The notes under the pieces are model-generated. The model was not told the DNA's origin. It worked only from the letters and a program-made list of their open reading frames with translations, and did no database searches. A program made the position numbers and the translations under genes. Of a stretch of 10,441 nucleotides of DNA, positions 1-6,680 are shown piece after piece (positions within the stretch are counted from its first letter, which is position 1; each line of letters begins with the position of its first letter). The DNA is from Desulfobacteraceae bacterium (lineage in GTDB: Bacteria; Desulfobacterota; Desulfobacteria; Desulfobacterales; Desulfobacteraceae), in assembly GCA_022712835.1 (NCBI GenBank), contig JAFLJU010000037.1:1-10441 (forward strand), read 5' to 3'.

Positions 1-9
1 TTAATAGAC

Positions 10-20
10 TTATGTTGCGA
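10..20 (+). repeat. Left terminal inverted repeat of the recombinase element (candidate)
   Basis: TTATGTTGCGA here is the exact reverse complement of 4717-4727. It lies outside the last recombinase gene and 12 bases before a palindrome at 33-64. The inward sequence diverges straight after the 11 bases, so the repeat is short. Its position at the edge of the gene block is the main support. Confidence 0.4.
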
Positions 21-32
21 GCGGACCTAACC

Positions 33-64
33 GATTGAAATTTAAACATATTTTAATTTCAATC
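33..64. repeat. AT-rich palindrome, possible recombinase binding/crossover site
   Basis: GATTGAAATTTAAA (33-46) faces TTTAATTTCAATC (52-64), giving 13 paired positions with one bulged base around a centre of about five bases. Arm and spacer lengths resemble the core sites bound by tyrosine recombinases (two arms of 11-13 bases around 6-8 bases). It could instead act as a weak hairpin behind the recombinase operon, but it has no GC-rich stem or following T-run on the minus strand, so an intrinsic terminator is less likely. Its function is inferred. Confidence 0.4.
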
Positions 65-194
65 TTTGTAAGTGAGTATCCCTTTTAAATTCAATAGCTT
101 AAAGATGATTTTTAAATTTTTCAAAACTACTGACAACATAATCTTTTGCTTTACTACGTAGGTCACCGTGTCTGGCAAAATATGTTTTATTCGT

Positions 195-1214
195 TTACAA
201 ACTGTCAAGCCAGGCAAGGATTTCCACACTATTTAACCAATCTACTAACTCATCAATTTTACTATCATGGTTTACTTTCGACTGTGTGTATTCAATGAAC
301 TTTTTTTGGATATCACGTTTTCTGGACAGATCAATGTGCAAATAAGCCATGGTGGACTCTATACTTTTATGCCCAAGGCGATTTTTTATATCAGACACAG
401 GATCGCCTGAAATCCGCATATTAACAGCACAGGAGTGTCGAAAACAATGCGCCGGGCTCAGGCCTTTGAGACGTTTTGGTGGGAGCGTTTTAGCCAAATA
501 TTTTCGGCAAATTTTATTAATGCCATGACGTGTCAATGCTCGTTTCCGTTGGTTGATGAACAAGCGATGACCATACAACGGGATTGGATCTACCCGGTGA
601 TTTATAATGTAGTCTGAGATTAGAGATGCTGTTCTGGGCCATAGATTAATTAACCGGTACCGGTTCCCTTTGCCCAGAACGGCGATGGTTTCGTTTTCAG
701 GATCAAAATAATCAAATTGCAGCGTTGCAATTTCACTGGCCCGGGCACCAGAGTCATAAAGAAGATGTAGGATGGTAAAATCCCTCATCCCTTCTTTTTT
801 CTTAAGATCCACGGCATTAAAAACCTCCATGACTTCTTTTGGATACAAAAAACCCATCAGCTTTTTTTGAGCCCTTTTCTGCGGGATATTCAAAATTATT
901 TCTGCAATGTGTTTTTTGTCCGGATACATGAACCGGATCATCTTTGCAAATGATTTAATTACGGCCAGACGGTTGTTGCGGGTTTGAACCGTATTTTTTC
1001 TATGGGACTCCAGATGATGTAGAAAGGACAGCACTGCATCTGCTGATAAATGTTCTATTTTTAAAGACTTGATTTTAATTGAGTGATGATCGGCTAAAAA
1101 ATGCAAAAACAAAGAGAAGGTTTGCCGGTAGGTTTTAATGCTTTGTATACTGGTTCCTTTTATCCGGGGTAAGTATTCATTGAAATACTGATATAAGCAG
1201 CTTGATAATCTCAT
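195..1214 (-). CDS. Tyrosine recombinase/integrase, third of the trio
   Basis: Site-specific DNA strand exchange enzyme of the phage-integrase (XerC/D-like) family, 339 residues. Residues 1-110 form the helical core-binding (SAM-like) domain. The catalytic domain follows with all expected residues: Arg158 (GARASEI), Lys182 (GKGNRYR), His256-x-x-Arg259 (HCFRHS), His282 (LGHKS) and nucleophile Tyr291 (STMAYLHI). It therefore looks active. The C-terminal tail (about 300-339) is longer than in XerC/D and contains two Trp residues, perhaps for contact with partner recombinases. The ATG overlaps the stop of the upstream recombinase as ATGA, with GAGG four bases before the start, indicating translational coupling. 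It is the last gene of the operon; an open frame continues in phase for 31 codons after the stop (see findings). Confidence 0.93.
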   Translation of the reverse strand: MRLSSCLYQYFNEYLPRIKGTSIQSIKTYRQTFSLFLHFLADHHSIKIKSLKIEHLSADAVLSFLHHLESHRKNTVQTRNNRLAVIKSFAKMIRFMYPDKKHIAEIILNIPQKRAQKKLMGFLYPKEVMEVFNAVDLKKKEGMRDFTILHLLYDSGARASEIATLQFDYFDPENETIAVLGKGNRYRLINLWPRTASLISDYIINHRVDPIPLYGHRLFINQRKRALTRHGINKICRKYLAKTLPPKRLKGLSPAHCFRHSCAVNMRISGDPVSDIKNRLGHKSIESTMAYLHIDLSRKRDIQKKFIEYTQSKVNHDSKIDELVDWLNSVEILAWLDSL

Positions 1215-2185
1215 ATGGCCTCATGCATCGACATTGAAAAATCAAACATCTGGCGGCGATGTTCTGCATCAAGTACTTTCAGGTATTTGGTTGTATATTT
1301 GTACTCGCTGTGTCCCATATAGCCTGCCAGCACCGGCAAAGCGTTTTGGGGGGATTTACCCTGCAGCTTTATTCGTTTTAGTGTATTCACCGCAAATGAG
1401 TGGCGTAAGGAATGATGTGTGGGGGCACAAAAATTTGTAGAACCAATTACCTTTCTGGGTTGATCAAAATGAATATGCTTGATGGCCCGTTTAAATCTCC
1501 GATTCAAAAACATCCATGAACAACCTGTTTGATCTTTTTTTACCAGTAGTAAAGGATTGTCATCTACATCAAGAAACAACCGGCGAACGTTTAACAGGTT
1601 GTTTATTTCACAGGCCACGGCTTCCGGTATGGGGATCAGCCGGTCTTTTTTAAACTTTGTTTTTTCAATATAGATTGTCCTTTCTTCGGGTCTATAATTG
1701 ATTTTTAACAAATTACGAGTCTCTGAGATTCTAAGCCCGCATCGTGCCATTAGTAAAAAGGCGATATAAGCACTAAAATCTGCAAAATAGAGTGCTTCCG
1801 TTGTGCGTATCAGCTTGATTAAGGTATTAAGCAAAAGATCTGTTTCTTCTGGAGAGAATATAAAAGGAACAATCTGGTTTTCTGGTAATTCAGCAATTTC
1901 TATCAATGGATTTTCAAAGATCAAACCCTTTCGTATCAGAAAGTTAAAAAACATCTTGATCATTCGAAAGCTCATATTTATGGATCTTTTTTCATGATTA
2001 AGATCAGCCCTGAATCTGATAAAAAACAAGGGATCAAATGATGCCCAGGTCGCATTCTTTTCAATCACATGCCGATCAAGCAATCGAAGGCTGTAAACCA
2101 TCATTCTATCGGAATACCCCAACTGAAGACGATATTCGATAAAGTCTTCCATCTGTCCGCCCAAAAAGCTATTAAACCGTTTCAT
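1211..2185 (-). CDS. Tyrosine recombinase/integrase, second of the trio
   Basis: A 324-residue phage-integrase family protein, clearly different in sequence from its two neighbours. The N-terminal half (about 10-100) is the core-binding domain. The catalytic set is complete: Arg152 (GLRISETR), Lys179/180 (KFKKDR), His258-x-x-Arg261 (HSLRHS), His292 (GHSEY) and nucleophile Tyr301 (TTKYLK). A long insert (about 262-290) separates the HxxR box from the GH motif. The ATG at 2185 is chosen because GGGAGG lies nine bases upstream; a TTG one codon earlier (2188) is possible. It overlaps the preceding recombinase by 14 bases and the following one by four, so the three are most likely made together and act as a complex. 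Confidence 0.93.
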   Translation of the reverse strand: MKRFNSFLGGQMEDFIEYRLQLGYSDRMMVYSLRLLDRHVIEKNATWASFDPLFFIRFRADLNHEKRSINMSFRMIKMFFNFLIRKGLIFENPLIEIAELPENQIVPFIFSPEETDLLLNTLIKLIRTTEALYFADFSAYIAFLLMARCGLRISETRNLLKINYRPEERTIYIEKTKFKKDRLIPIPEAVACEINNLLNVRRLFLDVDDNPLLLVKKDQTGCSWMFLNRRFKRAIKHIHFDQPRKVIGSTNFCAPTHHSLRHSFAVNTLKRIKLQGKSPQNALPVLAGYMGHSEYKYTTKYLKVLDAEHRRQMFDFSMSMHEAI

Positions 2186-3062
2186 CAAGGATAACCTCCC
2201 GCATCAAATTAATATGGATGCTCAGATACTTGCGGCTTGAGTCGATGCTTTTATGGCCCATCATCTCTTTGATTTCATAAATAGATGCACCGGATTCCAG
2301 AAGATTCTGGGCATATGAATGACGCAGCCAATACGTGCTCGAACTAAGATTGTTTTTCTGCATGCATTTCCGGATAGAGGTGGGGATATTATTTTCTCCC
2401 ACTGGTTTATGAGGTGGTGTTTGCTGTAAAAATAGAGTCCGGTGTTCACTTTTTGGCCTCCCGCCCACGATATAAGCTATGATTGCTTTGATGGTGTCGT
2501 CCGGAAGCGGAAGCTGTGCCGGGCTATAATTTTTCCTGGATCGAATGAAAATTTCTTTTTGCCTGAACGAGATATCATCCAGGGTGATCAATCTAATTTC
2601 TCTCGGACGCAGTCCCAGATAGTATGCCAGGTGCATTGCAGCATAAGTGCGGAGATCTTTTGCAACAGAAAGATCAAGGTCGTCAAACAATTTTTGGACT
2701 TCACTGGGACGTAAAAACTTCGGTGGTTTTGATCGTGCAAACTCCGGAGGGCTTACAACCAAAGGAGCAAGGTCCTTTTTAATATATCCTTCCAGATAAA
2801 GATATTTTAAAAATTTACGAAGGTGTGATCTATATATCCTACTTGTTCCTGGAGCATAATTTTTATTATAAAGCGCCAAAAAGTGATCAACCTGTTCGAT
2901 TGATATTTTACAAAAAAGAATATTTGATTTCTGAAGGTAGGCATCAAGGCAGGATAGTATATTCCTCATCTCTTGAACTGTCTGCTCTCTGCGAACTTGA
3001 GTTTTATAATAATCCAGGTATCGCTCAAACTCTTCTGGTATCTTATTTTTAATTTCTGTCAT
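2172..3062 (-). CDS. Tyrosine recombinase/integrase, first of the trio
   Basis: A 296-residue phage-integrase family enzyme. The core-binding domain covers about 8-105 and the catalytic domain about 115-290. Visible active-site residues are Arg152 (GLRPREI), Lys177 (SRKNYS), Arg247 in YWLRHS, His270 (MGHKS) and nucleophile Tyr279 (SSRKYLSI). The first His of the usual HxxR box is Tyr244 here, a substitution also met in other family members, so activity is still plausible. The open frame extends 50 codons further upstream, but that part is inside the winged-helix gene; the ATG at 3062 is preceded by GGAAGA at a good distance and begins the family-like sequence. It overlaps the upstream gene by 14 bases, so its translation is probably coupled to it. 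Confidence 0.92.
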   Translation of the reverse strand: MTEIKNKIPEEFERYLDYYKTQVRREQTVQEMRNILSCLDAYLQKSNILFCKISIEQVDHFLALYNKNYAPGTSRIYRSHLRKFLKYLYLEGYIKKDLAPLVVSPPEFARSKPPKFLRPSEVQKLFDDLDLSVAKDLRTYAAMHLAYYLGLRPREIRLITLDDISFRQKEIFIRSRKNYSPAQLPLPDDTIKAIIAYIVGGRPKSEHRTLFLQQTPPHKPVGENNIPTSIRKCMQKNNLSSSTYWLRHSYAQNLLESGASIYEIKEMMGHKSIDSSRKYLSIHINLMREVILDETV

Positions 3063-3534
3063 GGTTTCTTCCAAAGGATTGTACGACAAGATGATGAACA
3101 GTTGCCGGATCATGCAATTCCATATCTTTTTGATTTTGAAGTGGCGCCGGTGAGGGGAAAACAGTTTTTTCAGGAAGAGATAATACTTGAAAAAGACTGC
3201 CGTCAAATGCAATCAGATCCTTATCAATCAAGGCATTTCTGGCAAGGATGTATTCATCAACACAAATTCTGAGCAAGGTGCAGATTTTATCATAGCTGTA
3301 ATAAGATAATCCATGACGGTCAGAAACGATAATCAGAAACAGATACAACAAAAGTTGGTGGTGATCAAGGCTTGCCCAAAAGCCTTCCCGTAGAAAACGG
3401 TGCTCGATAAAAGCAAAACTGTTTGTAATTTTTCTGATGCGGCAAGGTATGATTGGATTTTTTTCAATAGACGTACGAAAACCGCACTTAGGCCTTGAAT
3501 CCAAGTTTTTAATTCCATTACGTTTGATCTTCAT
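3049..3534 (-). CDS. Small winged-helix-type DNA-binding protein of the recombinase operon
   Basis: A 161-residue protein. Residues about 38-120 form a compact alpha/beta segment (hydrophobic helix LLLYLFLIIV at 61-70, then a helix-turn-helix-like YDKICTLLRICVDEYILARN at 81-100, then a strand pair ending FQVLSLP), compatible with a winged helix. The first 35 residues are basic (Lys/Arg-rich) and the tail is rich in Pro and His. A perfect AAGGAGG (3542-3548) lies seven bases before the ATG, the strongest ribosome binding site of the element, so it may be the best translated gene. Its stop overlaps the first recombinase by 14 bases. Likely role: DNA-binding accessory factor or regulator of the recombinases; this is inferred from fold and position only. 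The proline-rich end has no recognised domain. Confidence 0.75.
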   Translation of the reverse strand: MKIKRNGIKNLDSRPKCGFRTSIEKNPIIPCRIRKITNSFAFIEHRFLREGFWASLDHHQLLLYLFLIIVSDRHGLSYYSYDKICTLLRICVDEYILARNALIDKDLIAFDGSLFQVLSLPEKTVFPSPAPLQNQKDMELHDPATVHHLVVQSFGRNHDRN

Positions 3535-3569
3535 GGCACTGCCTCCTTGAAATTATCGATAAAGGCAAT

Positions 3570-4190
3570 TTACACTGTTTTTTGGGGAGGATCAGTCCCT
3601 GTTTTGTGTTGGAAATGGCTTTTTTTTGATTTATGTGCTTTCGAGCGGGGACCAAATCCTAAAGGAGGCGGTAAAATGCCCAAATATGGACTGGCAAGCA
3701 TCCGAAGGTGAGGTAAAACGAATTCAATACCAAGAACAGATCGGAAAGATGAAAAATTTGGTTTACAACTATCCGGCAGTGATGGAAGAAGTTCAATCAA
3801 TAAAATCAAGGTTAAGTGTATAGGAAACAGTCGCCGCCTCATCCACCGCAGGACGCTTGGAAGGCTTATGTCCAACCGAATGTTATCCGCTGCGGCCTCT
3901 TGGCTTGAAGCACTTTCGATTTGATTAATAACCGTTTCCACTTCAATCAATGTTCCGGGTAGTCGTGAGGACAGACAATCCGGCAGCTTACTGAAAGTTG
4001 TACATCCATCTGGACAGTACCAACGGGCTATTTTTACCCCTTCGGGAAATTTTCTGCTATAAGTCCCGTGTCTGGCAATTTTACAACCACCTTCTGGATG
4101 CAATGGACACTGATCCAGCTCAACGTCTCTCCATGCTTCATGTTGTATGTATTGTTCAACTGGAAGATTCGTGGCAAATCGAAGCTGCAT
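3570..4190 (-). CDS. DUF6431-type zinc-binding protein, first gene of the recombinase operon
   Basis: A 206-residue protein. Residues 28-63 hold a Cys/His cluster (Cys28, His31, Cys36, His41, Cys59, Cys63 in CPLHPEGGC, ARHGTY and RWYCPDGC) typical of a zinc-ribbon DNA-binding segment. A Leu- and Arg-rich helical region follows (RWMRRR at 115-120), ending in a basic tail that closes with a QHKTG-DPP motif. I recall DUF6431 proteins with this layout next to transposase and integrase genes; no enzymatic role is known to me. It appears full length. The ATG at 4190 has AAGGAAAAG just upstream. Only 35 bases separate it from the winged-helix gene, so the five genes can share one transcript. A weak promoter-like pair (TTGCGA, 17 bases, GAAAAT on the minus strand, 4227-4255) lies in the divergent gap and the start of the SEC-C gene. 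Confidence 0.8.
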   Translation of the reverse strand: MQLRFATNLPVEQYIQHEAWRDVELDQCPLHPEGGCKIARHGTYSRKFPEGVKIARWYCPDGCTTFSKLPDCLSSRLPGTLIEVETVINQIESASSQEAAADNIRLDISLPSVLRWMRRRLFPIHLTLILLIELLPSLPDSCKPNFSSFRSVLGIEFVLPHLRMLASPYLGILPPPLGFGPRSKAHKSKKSHFQHKTGTDPPQKTV

Positions 4191-4235
4191 AATCTTTTCC
4201 TTGCAGTAAGATTCAAAATATGAAATATTTTCCTC

Positions 4236-4646
4236 ATGGGAAAAATCGGTCGCAATATACCGTGCCCTTGTGGCAGTGGTAAAAAATATAAAAAGTGCTG
4301 TTTGTTGTCACAGAACGGGGCAATTAAATCCAAGCCTCAACCCACTAAATTCATACCAGTTTACACTGAATTGGATCAGCTTTCAAATAGTGTTATGGAT
4401 CTTATAAAGGAAGACAACTTGGATGAGGCAGAATCCGTATCCAAAAGACTATTGAGTGAATATCCTGACCAGATCGATGGTTTTGAGCGTTTAGGCCAGG
4501 TCTACGAGGCCCGAGGGGAAAAACAGATAGCATCTGACTATTACCAAAAAGCTGCTGATTTTGCCAAAACAATGCCAGGTTTTGAGCAAGAAAGCGTTGA
4601 ATACTACCTGTCAAAAGCAAAGAAGATGAGAGAAGAAAAAAAGTAA
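4236..4646 (+). CDS. SEC-C motif protein with TPR-like helices
   Basis: A 136-residue protein. The N-terminus carries a complete SEC-C zinc motif ([14 protein letters not shown], residues 9-22; ligands Cys10, Cys12, Cys21, Cys22), the same metal-binding knuckle found at the end of SecA and in many small proteins that bind other proteins or nucleic acids. Residues about 48-110 are two tetratricopeptide-like helix pairs ([14 protein letters not shown] and [20 protein letters not shown]), followed by a Lys/Glu-rich tail. It is divergent from the DUF6431 gene with a 45-base gap that must contain both translation starts. No good Shine-Dalgarno is seen before the ATG. Being inside the terminal repeats, it is treated as part of the mobile element. 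A role in transposition or as an adaptor is a guess. Confidence 0.85.
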   Translation: MGKIGRNIPCPCGSGKKYKKCCLLSQNGAIKSKPQPTKFIPVYTELDQLSNSVMDLIKEDNLDEAESVSKRLLSEYPDQIDGFERLGQVYEARGEKQIASDYYQKAADFAKTMPGFEQESVEYYLSKAKKMREEKK

Positions 4647-4716
4647 AAGAATTAAATCCAAAGAAAATACATCTTTTTAAAAAATCATCAGAAGAAAATC
4701 ACGCAACAAAAAAAAG

Positions 4717-4727
4717 TCGCAACATAA
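4717..4727 (-). repeat. Right terminal inverted repeat of the recombinase element (candidate)
   Basis: TCGCAACATAA is the reverse complement of 10-20 and lies 70 bases behind the SEC-C stop. A second CGCAACA copy occurs 16 bases further in (4702-4708), separated by an A-run. Such doubled sites fit binding of more than one recombinase subunit, but this is inference. Confidence 0.4.
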
Positions 4728-4791
4728 ATAGCCAAAGTCCACACCATAATTAAAATAGATCTTGTTTGATTTTTGTCCCTATAGAACGTAA

Positions 4792-4941
4792 AGTAATTCT
4801 GGTCGATTTGATTATGCGTTTTCCTATTTGAATTCGGACAATGGAATTACCCAGTTAACTGTTTATCATTCAAATCGTGGTGTTATCCGACAAGCGGAGT
4901 TATACAGAAAAACTGTAGAAGTCATTGTTAACTTAAGGTAA
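4792..4941 (+). pseudogene. 3' fragment of an unrecognised gene, truncated at the mobile-element side
   Basis: Forty-nine in-frame codons end in TAA four bases before the next gene. The peptide (SGRFDYAFSYLN..., ...YHSNRGVIRQAELYRK...) has normal protein composition with aromatic and charged residues. No plausible start codon precedes it: the frame is closed by a stop at 4789-4791 and there is no ATG or Shine-Dalgarno. The mobile element ends about 65 bases upstream, so the front of this gene was probably lost on insertion or by later deletion. The tight four-base spacing suggests it was once the partner of the DUF6367-like gene. I do not recognise the family. Confidence 0.45.
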
Positions 4942-4945
4942 AAAG

Positions 4946-5389
4946 ATGATGTCATTTAAAGAGTTTCTCGATGAAGACGGTGTTGATTATTTTGTTGTTG
5001 AGCTACCTGAAGAGCAAATTGCATCATTTGCTATTCTCAATGAAGGTCAGTGGGTACAGTCAGACAAGAATGGATATATGCAAAGAGTTGATGCAGAAAA
5101 CCCATCAATGAATCAGCAGCGCCATGTACATGTCGCAAAAAGTAAGCATATCAAAAACAAAAACAAACAAGCTTCTTGGAATCAGGATACAACTAAACAC
5201 GACAGAAAAAGTTTTAATTTAAAAATTGGATCAATTGCTGTAGTTCAATCCATAGCTCGACAGGTATTAGGGCTGACTAAAACCGCAAGGTTAGAAGAAG
5301 CAACCAAAGCAGATAAACTCTGGCTTCAGTTGAATGAGTCAATGGATTTTGCTTGTTCTCCCGTATTATTTAAACTGGTACAAGTATGA
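4946..5389 (+). CDS. DUF6367-like protein, gene-cassette encoded
   Basis: A 147-residue soluble protein without signal peptide or membrane helix. The central part (about 57-90) is rich in His, Lys and Asn with RHVHVAKSKHIKNKNKQ and a SWNQDTTKHDRKSFN box, followed by a helix (SIARQVLGL). This pattern matches my memory of the DUF6367 family, whose function is unknown; a database search is needed to confirm. AAGG lies just before the tandem ATG ATG start (4946 or 4949), and the gene begins four bases behind the stop of the truncated upstream gene, so the two formed an operon. Together with the 81-residue gene and attC at 5685 it makes up a cassette. The basic, His-rich centre could bind nucleic acid. 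A two-gene toxin/antitoxin-like function is possible but not shown. Confidence 0.7.
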   Translation: MMSFKEFLDEDGVDYFVVELPEEQIASFAILNEGQWVQSDKNGYMQRVDAENPSMNQQRHVHVAKSKHIKNKNKQASWNQDTTKHDRKSFNLKIGSIAVVQSIARQVLGLTKTARLEEATKADKLWLQLNESMDFACSPVLFKLVQV

Positions 5390-5423
5390 CAATCAAATTG
5401 ATTATTATAAATTAAGAATCTCG

Positions 5424-5669
5424 ATGGAATTTATTGAACGAGTTAAACTAAAAGAAAATGAAAAATTGGTCAAAACAGGTGAATTTAAAGCTGGCCATTT
5501 AGGCCAGAAAGAGCGTGAATATTACGACATTCTAAATGAAAATGACGAAAAGGTTGGTAGTCTCGTCTATAAAGAATACAGTGATACAAAACCTCCATTT
5601 CATACATCCTATAGAATTACCAAGTATAATCTCAATAACGAGGTAATTCATTCTGATTCTTGGGAATAG
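5424..5669 (+). CDS. Small cassette protein of unknown function, 81 residues
   Basis: The ATG at 5424 starts MEFIERVKLKENEK; the open frame reaches back to 5334, but that part overlaps the DUF6367-like gene and has unlike composition, so the internal ATG is preferred. The ribosome binding site is weak (TAAGA). The protein is predicted mostly beta: strands around YYDILNENDEKVGSLVY (44-50 region) and TSYRITKYN, ending HSDSWE. The pattern 'YDI.NE..EKVG...Y.E......Y.I...N....I....W' is like small single-domain proteins often carried in integron cassettes or near toxin genes. I do not recognise a named family. It stops 15 bases before attC 5685-5768, the usual position of the last gene in a cassette. 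Confidence 0.65.
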   Translation: MEFIERVKLKENEKLVKTGEFKAGHLGQKEREYYDILNENDEKVGSLVYKEYSDTKPPFHTSYRITKYNLNNEVIHSDSWE

Positions 5670-5684
5670 CTCGTTATTTCAGAG

Positions 5685-5768
5685 ATATAACAAATCGCTT
5701 GTGAGGGAACTGGCGTTCCGCGCCAGTTCCCTCACTTCGCTTGGCAGCCCCACAGCTTTACGTTAGGC
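5685..5768 (+). other. attC site of an integron gene cassette (attC-1)
   Basis: The site starts with ATATAAC and ends with GTTAGGC, a perfect match to the integron core GTTRRRY. Between them lies a perfect 15-bp stem (5701-5715 with 5721-5735, loop TTCCG) and the outer boxes AACAAATCGCTT and TTCGCTTGGCAGCCCC, which resemble the Vibrio cholerae repeat (VCR) type of attC. It sits 15 bases after the stop of the 81-residue gene. As folded single strand it would be the substrate of an integron integrase. The GC-rich stem could also slow transcription. Confidence 0.8.
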
Positions 5769-5805
5769 TTCAAAACAAAACTGAAAAAGAAAAGGAATCG
5801 ACAAA

Positions 5806-6612
5806 GTGAGCATCGAATTTTTAGAGACCAACTTCGATAAAGTAAGTTACCTTGCCAATCTACTTACTGCTAGAGCAACTGGACTTGCAGCAGATTCAAA
5901 TGAATTCGAAATTTTGCGTCGCGAACTTTTAAGCGATTCAGACGTTGCTTTAATGCTTCCTCAGTGGTTACGGCAGCATCGCAATTTGGACACATTTTGG
6001 GGTTTTATCAAACAAAAATTTGAAACGTATGCTGAAAGGCGTACATATATATCCGAGCAATTCACCCCAGCACTTGACGCAATAGAGTTCGGACAACCGA
6101 TCCAGCCTAATCAATCCACAAATACAAATCAAAATTTCAAAACGACACCTCAACCTATCGCCAGAAATAAGCGAAAAGTATTCATCGTCCACGGTCGTGA
6201 CAATGAAGCCAAGCAAGAGGTTAGTCGTTTCATTGAAAAATTAGGTATAGAGGCAATTATCCTGCATGAACAAGCCAGTGCAGGGATGACCATAATCGAG
6301 AAAATTGAACATTATTCAAATGATGCTGACTTTGCCGTTGTACTCTATACTGCATGTGACCATGGCAGAGGAGTACATGAATCAAATATCCCTCCCAAAA
6401 ACAGAGCCCGTCAAAACGTAGTATTTGAGCATGGGTATCTTATGGCTAAACTTGGAAGGGAAAACGTTTGTTCTTTGGTTAAAGGAAACATTGAAACACC
6501 GAATGACATTAGTGGTGTTGTTTATGTTGCAATGGACGAGTATGGCGCTTGGAAAAATGAAGTTGCCAAAGAATTAAAGGCGTGTGGCTATTCAATTAAA
6601 AATTTTATTTAA
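5806..6612 (+). CDS. TIR-domain (CAP12/Pycsar-type) protein, probable anti-phage effector
   Basis: A 268-residue protein. Residues 124-265 form a TIR-like domain of the PF10137 type: KVFIVHGRD (124-132), a helix with HEQASAGMTIIEKIE (154-168), the strand DFAVVLYT, and QNVVFEHGYLMAKLGR (203-218), in which Glu208 is at the place of the catalytic Glu of NAD-cleaving TIR enzymes. Domains of this type serve as effectors of CBASS and Pycsar anti-phage systems. Residues 1-95 form a helical domain with FWGFIKQKFETYAERR (64-79), shared in my memory with other conflict-type proteins but not named here; a Gln/Asn/Pro linker joins them. No cyclase gene is nearby, so this would be a stand-alone sensor-effector. 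The GTG start has AAAGGA nine bases upstream. It is a single-gene cassette between attC-1 and attC-2. NADase activity and defence are inferred. Confidence 0.88.
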   Translation: MSIEFLETNFDKVSYLANLLTARATGLAADSNEFEILRRELLSDSDVALMLPQWLRQHRNLDTFWGFIKQKFETYAERRTYISEQFTPALDAIEFGQPIQPNQSTNTNQNFKTTPQPIARNKRKVFIVHGRDNEAKQEVSRFIEKLGIEAIILHEQASAGMTIIEKIEHYSNDADFAVVLYTACDHGRGVHESNIPPKNRARQNVVFEHGYLMAKLGRENVCSLVKGNIETPNDISGVVYVAMDEYGAWKNEVAKELKACGYSIKNFI

Positions 6613-6622
6613 AAGGAAAAAA

Positions 6623-6680
6623 GCGTAACAAAGCTAATTCAGCCGACGCAAGAAGCAGGGCGGATGATTATCAGTTATGA
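6623..6680 (+). other. attC site of an integron gene cassette (attC-2, short and imperfect)
   Basis: The left end GCGTAAC and right end GTTATGA can pair, and inside them AATTCAGCCG (6636-6645) faces CGGATGATT with extra unpaired bases, as in real attC hairpins. The loop is about 15 bases. The CAGCCGACGC string is frequent in attC sites. The site is only 58 bases and its right core is not a perfect GTTRRRY, so it may be worn. It lies 11 bases after the TIR gene stop. Confidence 0.6.

Larger units (their letters stand above)
10..4727. mobile_element. Six-gene tyrosine-recombinase-trio element (RIT-like)
   Basis: Three complete tyrosine recombinases follow one another on the minus strand, preceded in the same operon by a winged-helix-type gene and a DUF6431-type zinc-binding gene, with a divergent SEC-C/TPR gene at the other side. 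An 11-bp inverted repeat (TTATGTTGCGA at 10-20, its complement at 4717-4727) encloses exactly these six genes; that is seen in the sequence. Three adjacent overlapping tyrosine recombinases are the hallmark of RIT elements, which is established knowledge. The exact ends are inference: an 11-bp repeat alone can arise by chance in 10 kb, and only nine bases of left flank are visible. No DDE transposase, conjugation or replication gene is present. Confidence 0.6.

Noticed and set aside
2442..3272. Plus-strand open frames opposite the first recombinase and winged-helix gene
   Set aside because: They mirror genes with intact catalytic motifs and are best explained as shadows.
3626..4192. Plus-strand open frames opposite the DUF6431-type gene
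   Set aside because: They are complements of a recognised gene with zinc ligands and a good start; no own ribosome binding site or motif.
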